Positions 13,465 through 23,500 of a DNA stretch of 50,935 nt are shown here, in pieces. Under the pieces are notes generated by a model. It searched no databases. It was not told the origin of the DNA and saw only the letters and a list, made by a program, of their open reading frames with translations. The stretch comes from an uncultured Lachnospiraceae bacterium (GTDB lineage Bacteria > Bacillota > Clostridia > Lachnospirales > Lachnospiraceae): assembly GCA_930972465.1 (NCBI GenBank), contig CAKNHF010000023.1, positions 1 to 50,935 on the forward strand, in the 5' to 3' direction. The position numbers and the translations under genes were made by a program. Numbering within the stretch: position 1 is the stretch's first letter; the number at the start of each line of letters is the position of its first letter.

Positions 13465-13971
13465 ATGGGTGCAATAAGAGGAAGCCGAATTATTTATCTG
13501 TATCGGATTTTAAAAGATGCGGCCACGTCCGATGCGACAGCGGTTGCATTTACGACGGAGAACGAGCGGACGAAATCAAGGGATGCCGATACGACAGAAA
13601 CGAAAGATGGTTCGATCAGAACTCCGGGAGCACTGGAGTCTGAGATTACCGCCACAGCTATTTTTTCAAGCGAAGGCGATGAGATGATCGGAAAGCTTGA
13701 AAAAGCAGTAGATAACTCAGACAAAGTTGAAATTTGGGAAGTGAATCTGGATAAACCCGGAGAAACAGAGAATGCTGGGAAATTTGCAGCAAAGTATTTT
13801 CAGGGGTATGTCACGGAGTTTGGGCTTACCTCGAGTGCGGAGGATCATGCAGAAGCTTCTCTGACATTTGGTCTCGAAGGGGCTGGCGCAGATGGATACG
13901 CAACCGTATCTGACGAACAGCAGGAAATCGCATCCTATGTATTTGCAGACACTGAAAAAACGGGTGCCTGA
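13465..13971 (+). CDS. Major tail protein (TP901-1-like)
   Basis: The 168-residue tail-tube subunit; ATG 13465 follows GGAGGTAATTG. The order fits the TP901-1 family: a front strand (GSRIIYLYRILKDA), a disordered loop with DADTTETKDGSIRTPG, tube strands (LESEITATAIFSSEGDEMIGKLEKAV), VEIWEVNLDK and the ending FAAKYFQGYVTEFGLTSSAEDHAEASLTF. Such subunits stack as hexamer rings around the tape measure. No C-terminal Ig-like add-on is present. Confidence 0.9.
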   Translation: MGAIRGSRIIYLYRILKDAATSDATAVAFTTENERTKSRDADTTETKDGSIRTPGALESEITATAIFSSEGDEMIGKLEKAVDNSDKVEIWEVNLDKPGETENAGKFAAKYFQGYVTEFGLTSSAEDHAEASLTFGLEGAGADGYATVSDEQQEIASYVFADTEKTGA

Positions 13972-13983
13972 GGAGGTTATGAG

Positions 13984-14229
13984 ATGTTAAGTGGAGTAAA
14001 GAAAATCACGATCGAAGAGAAGTCGGTAATCAATGGTGCGGAAATCGCAGGATTCAGGGCAGTATTCAGTGATGCGAAGGATATTACATTCCTTCCGTAT
14101 CAGATCAACAAGGAAGTTTGCAAAGAGAACCGGAAAGAGCTGAGAGAAGATCAGGCAGCCTTTGAGGACTATGCGTACAATCTGCAGGAAGAGATGTTTG
14201 GAGAAGCGAAAGGAGAGTCAGCAGAATGA
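13984..14229 (+). CDS. Small tail-region protein (81 aa)
   Basis: ATG 13984 follows GAGGAGG. The 81 residues have a front strand part (VKKITIEEKSVINGAEIAGF), FSDAKDITFLPYQINKEVCKENR and a charged helical end. Similar small genes stand between the major tail protein and the chaperones in related phages. The role is unknown. The end overlaps the next start by ATGA. Confidence 0.6.
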   Translation: MLSGVKKITIEEKSVINGAEIAGFRAVFSDAKDITFLPYQINKEVCKENRKELREDQAAFEDYAYNLQEEMFGEAKGESAE

Positions 14230-14606
14230 TGGAATTAACAATTGGCGGACAGGTGTATCAGTTCAATTTCGGTATGGGGTTCCTGAGGGAAGCGAATAAG
14301 ACAGTGACCGAGAAAATCGGTGATTCCGGGGCAAAGAAAAATAGTGGTGCAGCCTATATGATCGCAGGGATCATGGACGGAGATGCGGAGGACCTTGTAA
14401 ATGCACTGGATCTCGCAAACAAAGGAGAGAGTCCGAGAGTGACAAAAGCATTACTGGACAGCTATATCGACAATCCCGACACAGATATCGATCAGCTTTT
14501 CGAGGACACTCTGGATTTTTTAGAGAAAGCAAATGCTACAAGGAAAATCGTGGAGAGGCTGAAAAAGAGGATCGAGGAAGCAAAGGCACAGCAGAATCAG
14601 AGCTGA
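14226..14606 (+). CDS. Tail assembly chaperone (gpG-like)
   Basis: A 126-residue protein with the phage tail assembly chaperone pattern: ELTIGGQVYQFNFGMGFLREANK at the front, then helices (AAYMIAGIMDGDAEDLVNAL) and a C-terminal coiled end. It lies directly before the -1 frame extension and the tape measure, as gpG does in lambda. It binds the tape measure protein during tail building and is not part of the finished particle. A UUUUUUA slippery heptamer occurs in its 3' part in the correct phase. Confidence 0.85.
   Translation: MMELTIGGQVYQFNFGMGFLREANKTVTEKIGDSGAKKNSGAAYMIAGIMDGDAEDLVNALDLANKGESPRVTKALLDSYIDNPDTDIDQLFEDTLDFLEKANATRKIVERLKKRIEEAKAQQNQS
14516..14522 (+). promoter_or_regulatory. 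Candidate -1 ribosomal frameshift site (T TTT TTA)
   Basis: In the G frame the codons are GAT TTT TTA, giving the canonical heptamer T-TTT-TTA at 14516-14522. After a -1 slip the frame is open from 14522 through 14950. A second, less canonical site, G-AAA-AAG, is at 14561-14567. Tail chaperone frameshifting is known in many long-tailed phages; which site is used here is not known. Confidence 0.6.
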
Positions 14607-14950
14607 CCTTCGAAGAACAGTACCGTGAGATGGCAATAAACTGTTTCCGGTATCTGGGATTTACCTCGTTTAATCAGGTGGATCGGCTGACGGTCGCCCA
14701 GTACGAAGTGATGATGGAGGCTTTAGATCTGAGAATGTTGGATCAGGATCTCCATGAACACCGTCAGGCCTTCCTTAATTTCGCTGTGCAGGCGGAGAAG
14801 AAAGCTGGTAAAGGAAAAACCAGACCTGTATATCGTAATTTCCGGAAGTTTTTTGACTACGATGCGGAGCTTAAGAAGGTCAAGAACAGGAAGAAGAAAA
14901 ACGATGGACGTTTCTCAGGAATCGGGAAGCTGTTAAGGAAAGGAGAGTGA
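14523..14950 (+). CDS. T part of the tail chaperone, made by -1 frameshift (gpGT)
   Basis: The -1 frame runs open from the slippery site to the stop at 14950. Its first in-frame ATG (14630) has no ribosome binding site, and the sequence before it (ELTFEEQYREM) belongs to the same protein. So the product is most likely the C-terminal part of a G-T fusion. The body (AINCFRYLGFTSFNQVDRLTVAQYEVMMEALDL) and the basic end (KVKNRKKKNDGRFSGIG) are typical of gpT. In the known systems the G:GT ratio is critical for tail assembly. Confidence 0.75.
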
Positions 14951-14954
14951 GAGT

Positions 14955-17900
14955 GTGGCTGAATCGTTTAGCATAAAGGCAATATTATCTGCGGCGGACA
15001 AGGGTTTTACCTCTACGATGAAATCTGCATCATCCTATGTGGATAACTTAAAAAGCACTCTCACGAGCGGTATTGGATTCGGCGTGATGATGGCTGCCGG
15101 TCAGAAGGCATTTGACGTTGTCAGTAATGGTGTAACCGGTCTGATCGGGGACATGAATGATGCCGGTGCCGCATGGAAAACTTTCCAAGGCAACATGGAA
15201 ATGAACGGAAAGACAGAAAAAGAAATTAAATCGATCAAGAATGAACTGCAGGACTTTGCTGAAGCGACAATCTACAGTTCCTCTGATATGGCATCCACTT
15301 TTGCTCAATTAGAGGCGGTCGGAACGAAGAATACTACCAAACTGGTAAAAGGTTTCGGGGGTCTGGCTGCCGCAGCAGAGAATCCTACGCAGGCAATGAA
15401 GACTCTGTCACAACAGGCAACGCAAATGGCAGCAAAGCCTAAAGTAGCATGGGAAGATTTTAAACTTATGCTCGAGCAGACCCCTGCCGGAATCGCGGCG
15501 GTTGCGAAAGAGATGGGAATGTCTACCCAAAGCATGATCAAGAATGTGCAGGACGGTAAGATTGCGACAGAAGACTTCTTCGATGCGATTGCAACGGTCG
15601 GAACAAATGACTCTTTTACAAAGCTGGCAACCGAGTACAAAACGGTCGACCAGGCAATGGACGGATTATCAGAGACTGCGGCAAATAAACTGCAGCCAGC
15701 ATTTGACGTGCTGTCATCCAAGGGTATCAGTGCAATTAGTAAGCTAGTTGATAAGGTAGGGGAGTTGGATGGCGAGAAAATCGCTGCGAAGCTGACATCA
15801 GGGTTGGACAAGATTAAACCATACTGGGATACCATTGTGGGCGTGGCGAGTGAAGTCGGATCTGCATTCGGTGATACATTTTCTGCTATCTCCAGTGAGC
15901 TGGCCGACCTGAACGGAAGCTTTGGATCCACGGAGAGTGTGGAAGGATTCGGGAATGCACTTGGTGTTGCTGGAGATGCGTTAAAAGTTTTTGCAGGATT
16001 CTTGGAGGATCATGCGGATATTATTGCAATGGTTCTGCAAAATCTCCCTAAATTATTAGTGGCATATATGGCATTTAAAGCTGTAAGTGCTGTGGCTCCC
16101 GGAGTTGTATCATTTGGAAAAGGGATTATGGGACTTGCAGGGAACGGTATCAGCGGGTTGGCGCAAAAGCTGTTTGGAGTTAGTAACGCAACGAAAACAG
16201 TCGGTGCATCATCTGCAACGAGCGGAAAGCTTTTGATGCAGTCTGCAGTATCGTTTACAGCTTTTGGGGCGGGCATAGCTCTTGCGGCGGCTGGTTTGTA
16301 TATTATGGCTCAGGCAGCAATGCAATTAGCAAATGCAGGTCCGGGAGCGATAGTTGTTATGCTCGGTATGGTCGGGGCTATCGCAGCATTAGCGTATGGA
16401 GCTTCAACGATTGGAGCACAGCTCAGCGCGGCATCTGTTGGAATGATCGCGTTCGGGGCGGCAGTTCTGATCGCAGGCACTGGAATGTACGTAATGTCTT
16501 CGGCAGCGATTAATCTTTCGGCAGCCGGCGGTCCGGCAATAGCAGTAATGGCCGGTATGGTTGTTTCTATGGGCGCCTTAATGGCTGTGGCAGGAGTAGT
16601 GGGGCCGGCTCTTACAGCCGGAGCAGCGGGACTTTTAGCATTTGGAACAGCAGTTCTGATTGCAGGCACTGGAATGGCAGTGATGTCTTCAGCAGCGATC
16701 AGTTTGACTAATGCCGGAACACCAGCTATCGCTGTTATGGGCGGAATGGTTGTGGCGATGGCTGGATTAATGGCTATTGCGGCAGTACTGGGGCCCGCTC
16801 TTACTGCTGGATCTGTGGGATTTATTGCATTTGGTGCGGCAATAACGCTTGTTGGAGCAGGAGCTCTTCTCGCAAGTGCTTCTCTTGCAGTAGTAGCGTC
16901 CGTTCTTCCGACGATCTCTTCCTATGGGCTTCAGGGATCGGCGGCAATCCTTGCACTTGGTGCATCAATGACTGTTTTTGCAGCCGGAGCAACGCTTGCC
17001 GGAGCGGCCTCTGTTGTACTCGGTGCAGGACTTGCGGTTGTTAGTGTCGGGGCGTTAGCAGCGGCGGTAGGAGTTGGAGCGCTCGCAGCAGCGGCGGTGC
17101 TTTTGGGATCCGGGCTTATTCTTGCGGGTACCGGATCGACACTTCTTTCGACGGCTCTCCCGGGTATTGCAGAAAATGGAGCCCAGGCAGGTGTTGCATT
17201 ACTGGCGCTTACTGCAGGAGCTGCGGCATGCGCAATACCGATGGCAGCTTTAGGAGCCGCTTCGGCAGTTGCAGCAGCAGCTTTTGCAGTCCTGTCAGCA
17301 TCGATGCTCGTGCTCGGTACAGGATCCCTGATGGTGGTAACAGCGTTGACTATGTTATCCACTGTATTGCCACTGATCGCCCAAAACGGAACGACAGGCG
17401 CAGTTGCGCTTACAGAACTCGGAGCATCTATGCTTGTGTTTGCGGCAGGGGCGACAGCAGCAGGGGCCGCAGCTCTTGTGTTGGGAGCAGGGATTACTGT
17501 GGCGGCAGTTGGAGTGGCGGCGCTTGGAGCGGCAGTCTTGGTTCTTTCTACAGGTGCTCTTGTGGCATCAGCAGCTCTTGCTGCGATGTCTCTGGTACTT
17601 CCACAGATTGCGGCGAACGGGGCTTCCGGAGCAGCAGCACTGGCATTGCTTGGAACAGGACTGCTCACATATTCGGCCGGCGCTGCCGCGGCAGGAGTGG
17701 CGTCTGTGGCATTAGGCGCCGGACTTACATTGGTAGGGGCAGGCCTTACCCTTGTAGGTGCAGCGGTGCTGGTGACGGCGGCAGGGGTTCTTGTCCTTGC
17801 TACGGGGGCAGTAACACTTGGAGCGGGGCTGACGATTGTGAGCGCATCTCTAATCACTGCAGGAGCGGCGCTTCCTCTGGTGGCGTCCGGAGCAACAGCA

Positions 17901-18905
17901 AGTGCAGTGGCTTTTGCGGCTTTGCTTGCAAGTGCGACAGGAGTAAGCGTGATCATGGTGGCGCTGACGGCATCTTCTGCGGCCGGAGCTGTCGGAATGG
18001 CTGCTTTTGGAGTGGCAATGACAGCGGGGGCGGCCGGAGCATTAGCAATGTCTGTGGCGCTGGTTGCTGTGAACAGCAGTATGAAGTCGATATCGAAAAA
18101 TGCAAAGAGCGCACAAAGCTCAATTGCAAGTATGGAAACATCTCTTGATGTAGTCAACTCTGGATTGGATGCACTGGGAAGCAAGGCAAAATCTGCAGTG
18201 AATTTGTTTATCAGCTCCTTTACAAACGCGAAGGGAAAGGCAAAGTCTGCAGGGAAAGCAATTGGAGACGCGGTAAACTCTGGCGTGAAATCGGGAACTG
18301 ATAAGCTGCCGAACACTATTAACTCGGCCATGAATAAATTTAACTCAGGGCTGAATTCCGGGAAAAGCAAGGCGGTTTCTATTGCAAGGAGTACGGGGAG
18401 CTCGATCATATCTGCATTCAGGTCCGTGCAAGGCAGTGCATATAGCAGCGGTGCCTATATCGGCCAAGGGCTTGCCAACGGTATGCGCTCTGCTCTCGGA
18501 ACTGTGCAAAGTGTAGCGGCGCAACTGGCAGCGGCGGCAGATGCTGCAATCCGCGCGAAAGCGAAAATTCATAGTCCCTCGAAGGTGTCGGAAGAATCCG
18601 GATCTTTCTGGGGAGAAGGCTGGGTAAACGGCATCCTGTCGAAAGTGCGGGATGCTAAGCGAGCGGCAATTGAACTGATCAGCGTTCCCAGTGTTTCCAT
18701 ACCCACGTTCAATCTGGCATACAGTACATCCGGAGGGACGTTGGATCTAAATGATGGATATGACTATAGCAGATCCAGATATATCCGGATTGAGGTTCCT
18801 GTGGACCTTGATGGACGCGAAATCGCGAGAGCATCAGCTGAATACATGGAAGACGAGCAGGATCGTATCCAGAGCAGAAATGACAGGAAACATGGAATCA
18901 GATAA
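14955..18905 (+). CDS. Tape measure protein
   Basis: A 1,316-residue protein that sets tail length and is likely to take part in DNA passage into the cell. Start GTG 14955 follows GGAGAGTGAGA. The front (residues 1-300) is the typical TMP helical domain (WKTFQGNMEMNGKTEKEIKSI..., ending with WEDFKLMLEQTPAGIAAVAKEMG). Residues about 436-1036 are exceptionally hydrophobic Ala/Gly/Val repeats, including two tandem copies of a roughly 63-residue unit (AVLIAGTGM.VMSSAAI) and five spaced LP.IA.NG.-type motifs. The end (1040-1316) is helical, with KIHSPSKVSEESGSFWGEGW as in other TMPs. No peptidase or lysozyme domain is visible. Confidence 0.93.
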   Translation: MAESFSIKAILSAADKGFTSTMKSASSYVDNLKSTLTSGIGFGVMMAAGQKAFDVVSNGVTGLIGDMNDAGAAWKTFQGNMEMNGKTEKEIKSIKNELQDFAEATIYSSSDMASTFAQLEAVGTKNTTKLVKGFGGLAAAAENPTQAMKTLSQQATQMAAKPKVAWEDFKLMLEQTPAGIAAVAKEMGMSTQSMIKNVQDGKIATEDFFDAIATVGTNDSFTKLATEYKTVDQAMDGLSETAANKLQPAFDVLSSKGISAISKLVDKVGELDGEKIAAKLTSGLDKIKPYWDTIVGVASEVGSAFGDTFSAISSELADLNGSFGSTESVEGFGNALGVAGDALKVFAGFLEDHADIIAMVLQNLPKLLVAYMAFKAVSAVAPGVVSFGKGIMGLAGNGISGLAQKLFGVSNATKTVGASSATSGKLLMQSAVSFTAFGAGIALAAAGLYIMAQAAMQLANAGPGAIVVMLGMVGAIAALAYGASTIGAQLSAASVGMIAFGAAVLIAGTGMYVMSSAAINLSAAGGPAIAVMAGMVVSMGALMAVAGVVGPALTAGAAGLLAFGTAVLIAGTGMAVMSSAAISLTNAGTPAIAVMGGMVVAMAGLMAIAAVLGPALTAGSVGFIAFGAAITLVGAGALLASASLAVVASVLPTISSYGLQGSAAILALGASMTVFAAGATLAGAASVVLGAGLAVVSVGALAAAVGVGALAAAAVLLGSGLILAGTGSTLLSTALPGIAENGAQAGVALLALTAGAAACAIPMAALGAASAVAAAAFAVLSASMLVLGTGSLMVVTALTMLSTVLPLIAQNGTTGAVALTELGASMLVFAAGATAAGAAALVLGAGITVAAVGVAALGAAVLVLSTGALVASAALAAMSLVLPQIAANGASGAAALALLGTGLLTYSAGAAAAGVASVALGAGLTLVGAGLTLVGAAVLVTAAGVLVLATGAVTLGAGLTIVSASLITAGAALPLVASGATASAVAFAALLASATGVSVIMVALTASSAAGAVGMAAFGVAMTAGAAGALAMSVALVAVNSSMKSISKNAKSAQSSIASMETSLDVVNSGLDALGSKAKSAVNLFISSFTNAKGKAKSAGKAIGDAVNSGVKSGTDKLPNTINSAMNKFNSGLNSGKSKAVSIARSTGSSIISAFRSVQGSAYSSGAYIGQGLANGMRSALGTVQSVAAQLAAAADAAIRAKAKIHSPSKVSEESGSFWGEGWVNGILSKVRDAKRAAIELISVPSVSIPTFNLAYSTSGGTLDLNDGYDYSRSRYIRIEVPVDLDGREIARASAEYMEDEQDRIQSRNDRKHGIR

Positions 18906-18917
18906 GGAGGGCAGTAT

Positions 18918-20543
18918 ATGTACAGTTTTGTCGATACAACAGATACAGGAAGTACGCAGCTGCCTTCCGAGGCGCTGAAACTGAACGGAGAGTATATCGA
19001 AAATCAGATAGATGGGTATCGGACTCTGTATGTAACGGGAAGGGAAATTCTTTCCCAGGAGTTATCTACGTATGAATCAGGCATCCGGAACGGATCTGAA
19101 TTGTCTAATCGAAGATATCCGGCTCGAACAATCATAGTTGGATATCAGCTTATCGCAAAGGATAACGAAGCATTTCGTGATGCATACAATACCCTGAACG
19201 CCCTGCTCGATGTGCAGGATGCGGAGATGATTTTTGCGGATGAGCCGGATAAGTTCTTCCGCGGTACACCATCCGGGGCAGGGGATGTGGACCCGGGCAG
19301 GAATGCTGTGACCGGAGAAATCGAATTCACCTGCACAGACCCGTTTAAGTATTCCGTGATAGAATATGAGGTTTCGCCATCAGCGGATGACGGGACAACA
19401 TTCATTATAGACTATCACGGTACGCAAAAGTCCTATCCCAAATTCGAGGTCGCATTTGCAGAAGAAAACGAGTCAGACGCGGCACTTACCGGAAAAGGCG
19501 ACTGCGGGTATGTCGTATTTATGAATGAAGATCAGAAGGTGATCCAGGTCGGTGATCCAGAGGAGACCGACGGGGAAACATACGCAAAATCGCAGACGCT
19601 TGTAAATCAGACGTTTAACAAGTGGGACTCTTCTGTTACAAAGAACTGGTCAACAAACAGCGGATCCAATACAAACCCGGATGCGCACAAGCAGATGGGC
19701 TCAATTAAATTAACAACTTATGGAGGATATAAGGCCATTACAGCCAATTCTTTCGGGTCGTACAATAACGCATGGCACGGCCCGACTGTAACCCGGACAA
19801 TTCCGGCGGATGGGTCTGGAGAACAGGGGGCAGTAAACTGGCAGGCATCGTGGAAACAGCTGATGTCAATCAGTGGAAATTCAAGCGGAAGCAGAGAAAA
19901 AGGAGTGTTCCAGTGCCTGCTCAACAATGTGAACGGATCGAAGATAACCAATGTTGCTGCAGTCGCGGTCTGGAAGGGAGACCCGGGAAATAAAGCGACG
20001 GTCAGATTTTATGTACACGGAATCATAATGGCTGATGTATCTATCGATATAAGCTGGTTTAATCGGTACTTCGGATGGACCGACACAAGTCCCGGGAGTA
20101 CAAGAGCGGTCCCGATAAGAACGTCCACGATACAGAAAAAAGGATCGACGGTTACTTTTAATGTTGCAGGGATCAAAAGATCATTTACCTCGCCCAGCAT
20201 TGCCGATTTAAAGGTTCACCAAATGACTTTCTGGTTCGGACAGTATAGCGCAAATACACCTTTATATGCAAATGGGGTAATTTGGGCGAAATTTATCAAG
20301 GACAACTGTACGACATGGAAAGACATTCCGAATAAATTTACTGCAAATGATGTTCTTACAGTTGACTGCAACGAAGCCGAAATTTACCTGAATGATGTTC
20401 CAACTCCAGAGTTGGGCGCACTGGGGAATGACTGGGAAGATTTCTACCTTACCCCGGGAGCGAATCAGATCGGGGTAGTGTGGTCGGAATGGGCAGAAAT
20501 TAATCCGACATTAACACTTAAGTACCGGGAGGCGTTCTTATGA
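18918..20543 (+). CDS. Distal tail protein (Dit) with inserted carbohydrate-binding module
   Basis: A 541-residue hub protein joining tube and tip. Residues 1-150 are a Sipho_tail/Dit N-terminal domain (GREILSQELSTYESG..., SNRRYPARTIIVGYQL, DAEMIFADEPDKFFRG, GEIEFTCTDPFKYS). Ordinary Dit proteins are about 250 residues. Here a segment of about 230 residues (near 225-455) is inserted, with a jelly-roll-like pattern rich in W/N/S, before the final Dit strand domain (DVLTVDCNEAEIYLND, GANQIGVVWSEW). Such evolved Dit proteins bind cell-surface saccharides. The next gene overlaps by ATGA. Confidence 0.88.
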   Translation: MYSFVDTTDTGSTQLPSEALKLNGEYIENQIDGYRTLYVTGREILSQELSTYESGIRNGSELSNRRYPARTIIVGYQLIAKDNEAFRDAYNTLNALLDVQDAEMIFADEPDKFFRGTPSGAGDVDPGRNAVTGEIEFTCTDPFKYSVIEYEVSPSADDGTTFIIDYHGTQKSYPKFEVAFAEENESDAALTGKGDCGYVVFMNEDQKVIQVGDPEETDGETYAKSQTLVNQTFNKWDSSVTKNWSTNSGSNTNPDAHKQMGSIKLTTYGGYKAITANSFGSYNNAWHGPTVTRTIPADGSGEQGAVNWQASWKQLMSISGNSSGSREKGVFQCLLNNVNGSKITNVAAVAVWKGDPGNKATVRFYVHGIIMADVSIDISWFNRYFGWTDTSPGSTRAVPIRTSTIQKKGSTVTFNVAGIKRSFTSPSIADLKVHQMTFWFGQYSANTPLYANGVIWAKFIKDNCTTWKDIPNKFTANDVLTVDCNEAEIYLNDVPTPELGALGNDWEDFYLTPGANQIGVVWSEWAEINPTLTLKYREAFL

Positions 20544-23500
20544 TCGTATACTTTACCGACAGGAAAATGAACATACTCGGATACGCCTCAAATAAGCTCA
20601 GGAAAGGGCTCGTCATTCAGGATGATACGAAGACTGAAGACGTTGAGACTGGAGTTAAAATTTTCGAGTGTACAGTTGGATATACTGCAAAGACCGAGAC
20701 AAAGCTTTCCGAGTGCATGGAAGTCGGGAATTATATCCTGAGATCAAACGACGGCGAGAAAGAATTTTACACAATTATCGAGTCCGAAAAGGACACGAAA
20801 AATCAGACAATCTATGTTTATGCAGAGGACGCAGGGCTGGACCTGCTAAATGAAGTGGTAGGTCCGTATGAAGCGGACAAAGCATACAGCATCGAATATT
20901 ATGTCAATAAGTTTTCTCTCGACAGCGGCTTTGAAATTGGAATCAACGAGATTCCGAATCTGACCAGAAAACTTTCCTGGGATGGGGACGCAACAGCAAC
21001 GGAGAGGATCGCGTCCGTCGCTACTCAGTTTGACAATGCCGAGATTTCTTATTCTTTCGACACCAAAGGCCTTATCATTACGCATAAGTATATCAATATT
21101 TACAAAAAGCGCGGGAAAGAATCCGGAATCCAGCTTCGTCTAAATCGTGAGATAGACAGAATTATTACGAATAAGAGTATTGCAAATCTTGCGACCGGTC
21201 TCGACGTAACAGGCGGAACGCCGGAAGGACAGGACAATCCGATAACTCTTAGCGGATATACATATGATGACGGTGACATGTATGTATCAGGCACAAAGCT
21301 GTTAAGCAGAGATGCTCTGGGTAAGTGGTCACGTTATGTGTGGGATAAGGAGCCAGGAAAGATTGACGGGTACACGGGGCATATCATGCAGCGGTATTCA
21401 TATGACACCACAAGCCAGTCGGAATTATGCGCACACGCAGTGACCGAACTGAAAAAGTTGAGTCAGATCGAAGTAAACTACGATGTTGAGATAAGCAAGC
21501 TCCCGGATAACGCAAAGATCGGCGATACTGTCAGCATCGTAGATAGATCGGGGGAACTGTACGTGTCCTGCCGGATATTAAAACTTGAAGTATCCGCGAC
21601 AAACGACAAGCGAAAGGCAACACTTGGAGATTACCTGATAAAAGGGAGCGGAATATCCCAGAAGGTCCGGGATCTGGCAGAGCAGTTTTCTAAGCTCTCA
21701 GTTTCGGCTGCGCGGGCAAAACAGATTGCCGATGCAGCGAAAATAGCGGCAGACGCAGCGCAGGCCCAGGCGAACGCGGCAGCAGAGGGCGCATCAGCGG
21801 CACAGAGCGCCGCGAACAGTGCGCAGACCGCAGCCGATACTGCCCAGGAGTCGGCTAATGCAGCCCAGACAGCAGCTGATACCGCCCAGGCAGCGGTAGA
21901 CACAGTAGAAGAAAGTGTCCAGGGGCTCCAGGAGACTGTGGACAATGCGCAGACTGCGGCTCAGAATGCATGGGACGCAGCTGAGACTGCAGATGAAAAA
22001 GCGGAAGCAGCTGCAAATGCAGCGGCGAACGCTCTGGCCGATGCGGCAGACGCGCAAGCAGCTGTGGAAGTTGCGCAGTCCACTGCAAATACGGCGGTAT
22101 CAAAAGCAGATGAGGCACAGGATACTGCAGATACCGCAAAGACCACAGCGGATACTGCAAAAGCTACTGCGGATGCAGCGAAACTGGATGCGCAGACTGC
22201 CCATGACGAGATTGATGCCCTGGGAGAAAACCTGACAACCTTATCTAATACGATGGAAGCCGACTACGCAAGAAAGACGGATCTGACAGAAGCGGAGGCG
22301 TCTCTGCAGACGCAGATATCTCAGAACGCTGCCCAGATCAGCAGTACGGCATCGAAGGTCGAGGAAATCGATGAAACGGCCAACAGTGCAGCCGAACAGG
22401 CTCAGGCGGCTCAGACAGCTGCAGCAGCTGCGCAGGCTCAGGCGGATCAGGCCACAGCCGATGCTTCTGCGGCTCAGACAGCTGCGGATGAGGCGGCTTT
22501 GGCGGCCACAAATGCTCAAAGTGAGGCTGATACTGCAAAAGCGGCGGCCCAGACCGCAAAACAGGTGGCGGATAAAGCCCAGGCAGATCTGGAAGCAGCC
22601 CAGGCAGATCTGGAAACTGTAACAAACCGGGTAGGAGCAACAGAGGAAGAAATTGAGGCGGCTCAGAAAGCGGTAGAGACAGCTCAGGCCGCAGCAGATA
22701 AAGCTAAAGCGGATGCAGAGGCAGCGGTTTCATCGGCGACGAGCGCACAGACCAAAGCGGATAACGCTGCCCAAGCGGCGCAGGATGCGCAGACAGCTGC
22801 AGATGATGCGGCATCAAAGGCAAATGCAGCGCAGCTTGTGGCTGATGAGGCAAAAGGCGATGCTGCGGCTGCGCAGGCAACAGCCAATGCTGCGCAGGAA
22901 GCGGCAAATTCAGCTCAGAATACTGCGAATACTGCGAAAAATAACGCTGCGGCAGCTCAAGCGACAGCTGACGCGGCGGCAGAAGAAGCAGCAGCCGCGC
23001 AGACTGCGGCAGATGCAGCTGATGAGAAAGCGGTCCAGGCTGCGGCGGATCTTGAAACGGCAAAACAGAATCTTTTGGATGTGACATCGCGTGTAGACGC
23101 AACGGAAGAAGAAGTGGAAGCGGCTCAGGCCGCAGTGGAAGCTGCTCAAGAAGCGGCAGATCAGGCGGTGGAAGAGGCGGCAGCCGCACAGAGTACGGCA
23201 GATACGGCTAAGAATAACGCAGCAACCGCACAGGCAGCTGCGGATACAGCTAATAAGGCTGCTCAGGCTGCCCAAGAAGCAGCAGACAGTGCCCAGGAAG
23301 CGGCGGATGAGGCACAAGCGGCAGCAGATGCTCTTGCGGTCCGTGTTACTGCGGCAGAAACACAGATAACACAGAATGCAGAGGCAATTGCACTTGCAGC
23401 GACCAAGGAAGAAGTAACGGAGACACTGGGCGGATACTATACAAAAGAAGAAACAGATGCCGCCATACAGCTTTCAGCTGAAGGAATTAAGTCAACTGTA

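Noticed and set aside
14630-14950. Independent gene starting at ATG 14630
   Set aside because: No ribosome binding site, and the same frame is open upstream to the slippery site; a -1 frameshift product fits better.
16931-18409. A 492-codon open frame on the minus strand inside the tape measure gene
   Set aside because: It is the shadow of the Ala/Gly-rich codon pattern; its product is low-complexity, has no ribosome binding site and lies opposite a certain gene.
22338-23317. Several long frames on both strands in the Ala-rich coiled-coil part of the Tal-like gene
   Set aside because: Repetitive GC-rich codons leave stops out in other frames; the products are Leu/Arg/Pro-rich nonsense.
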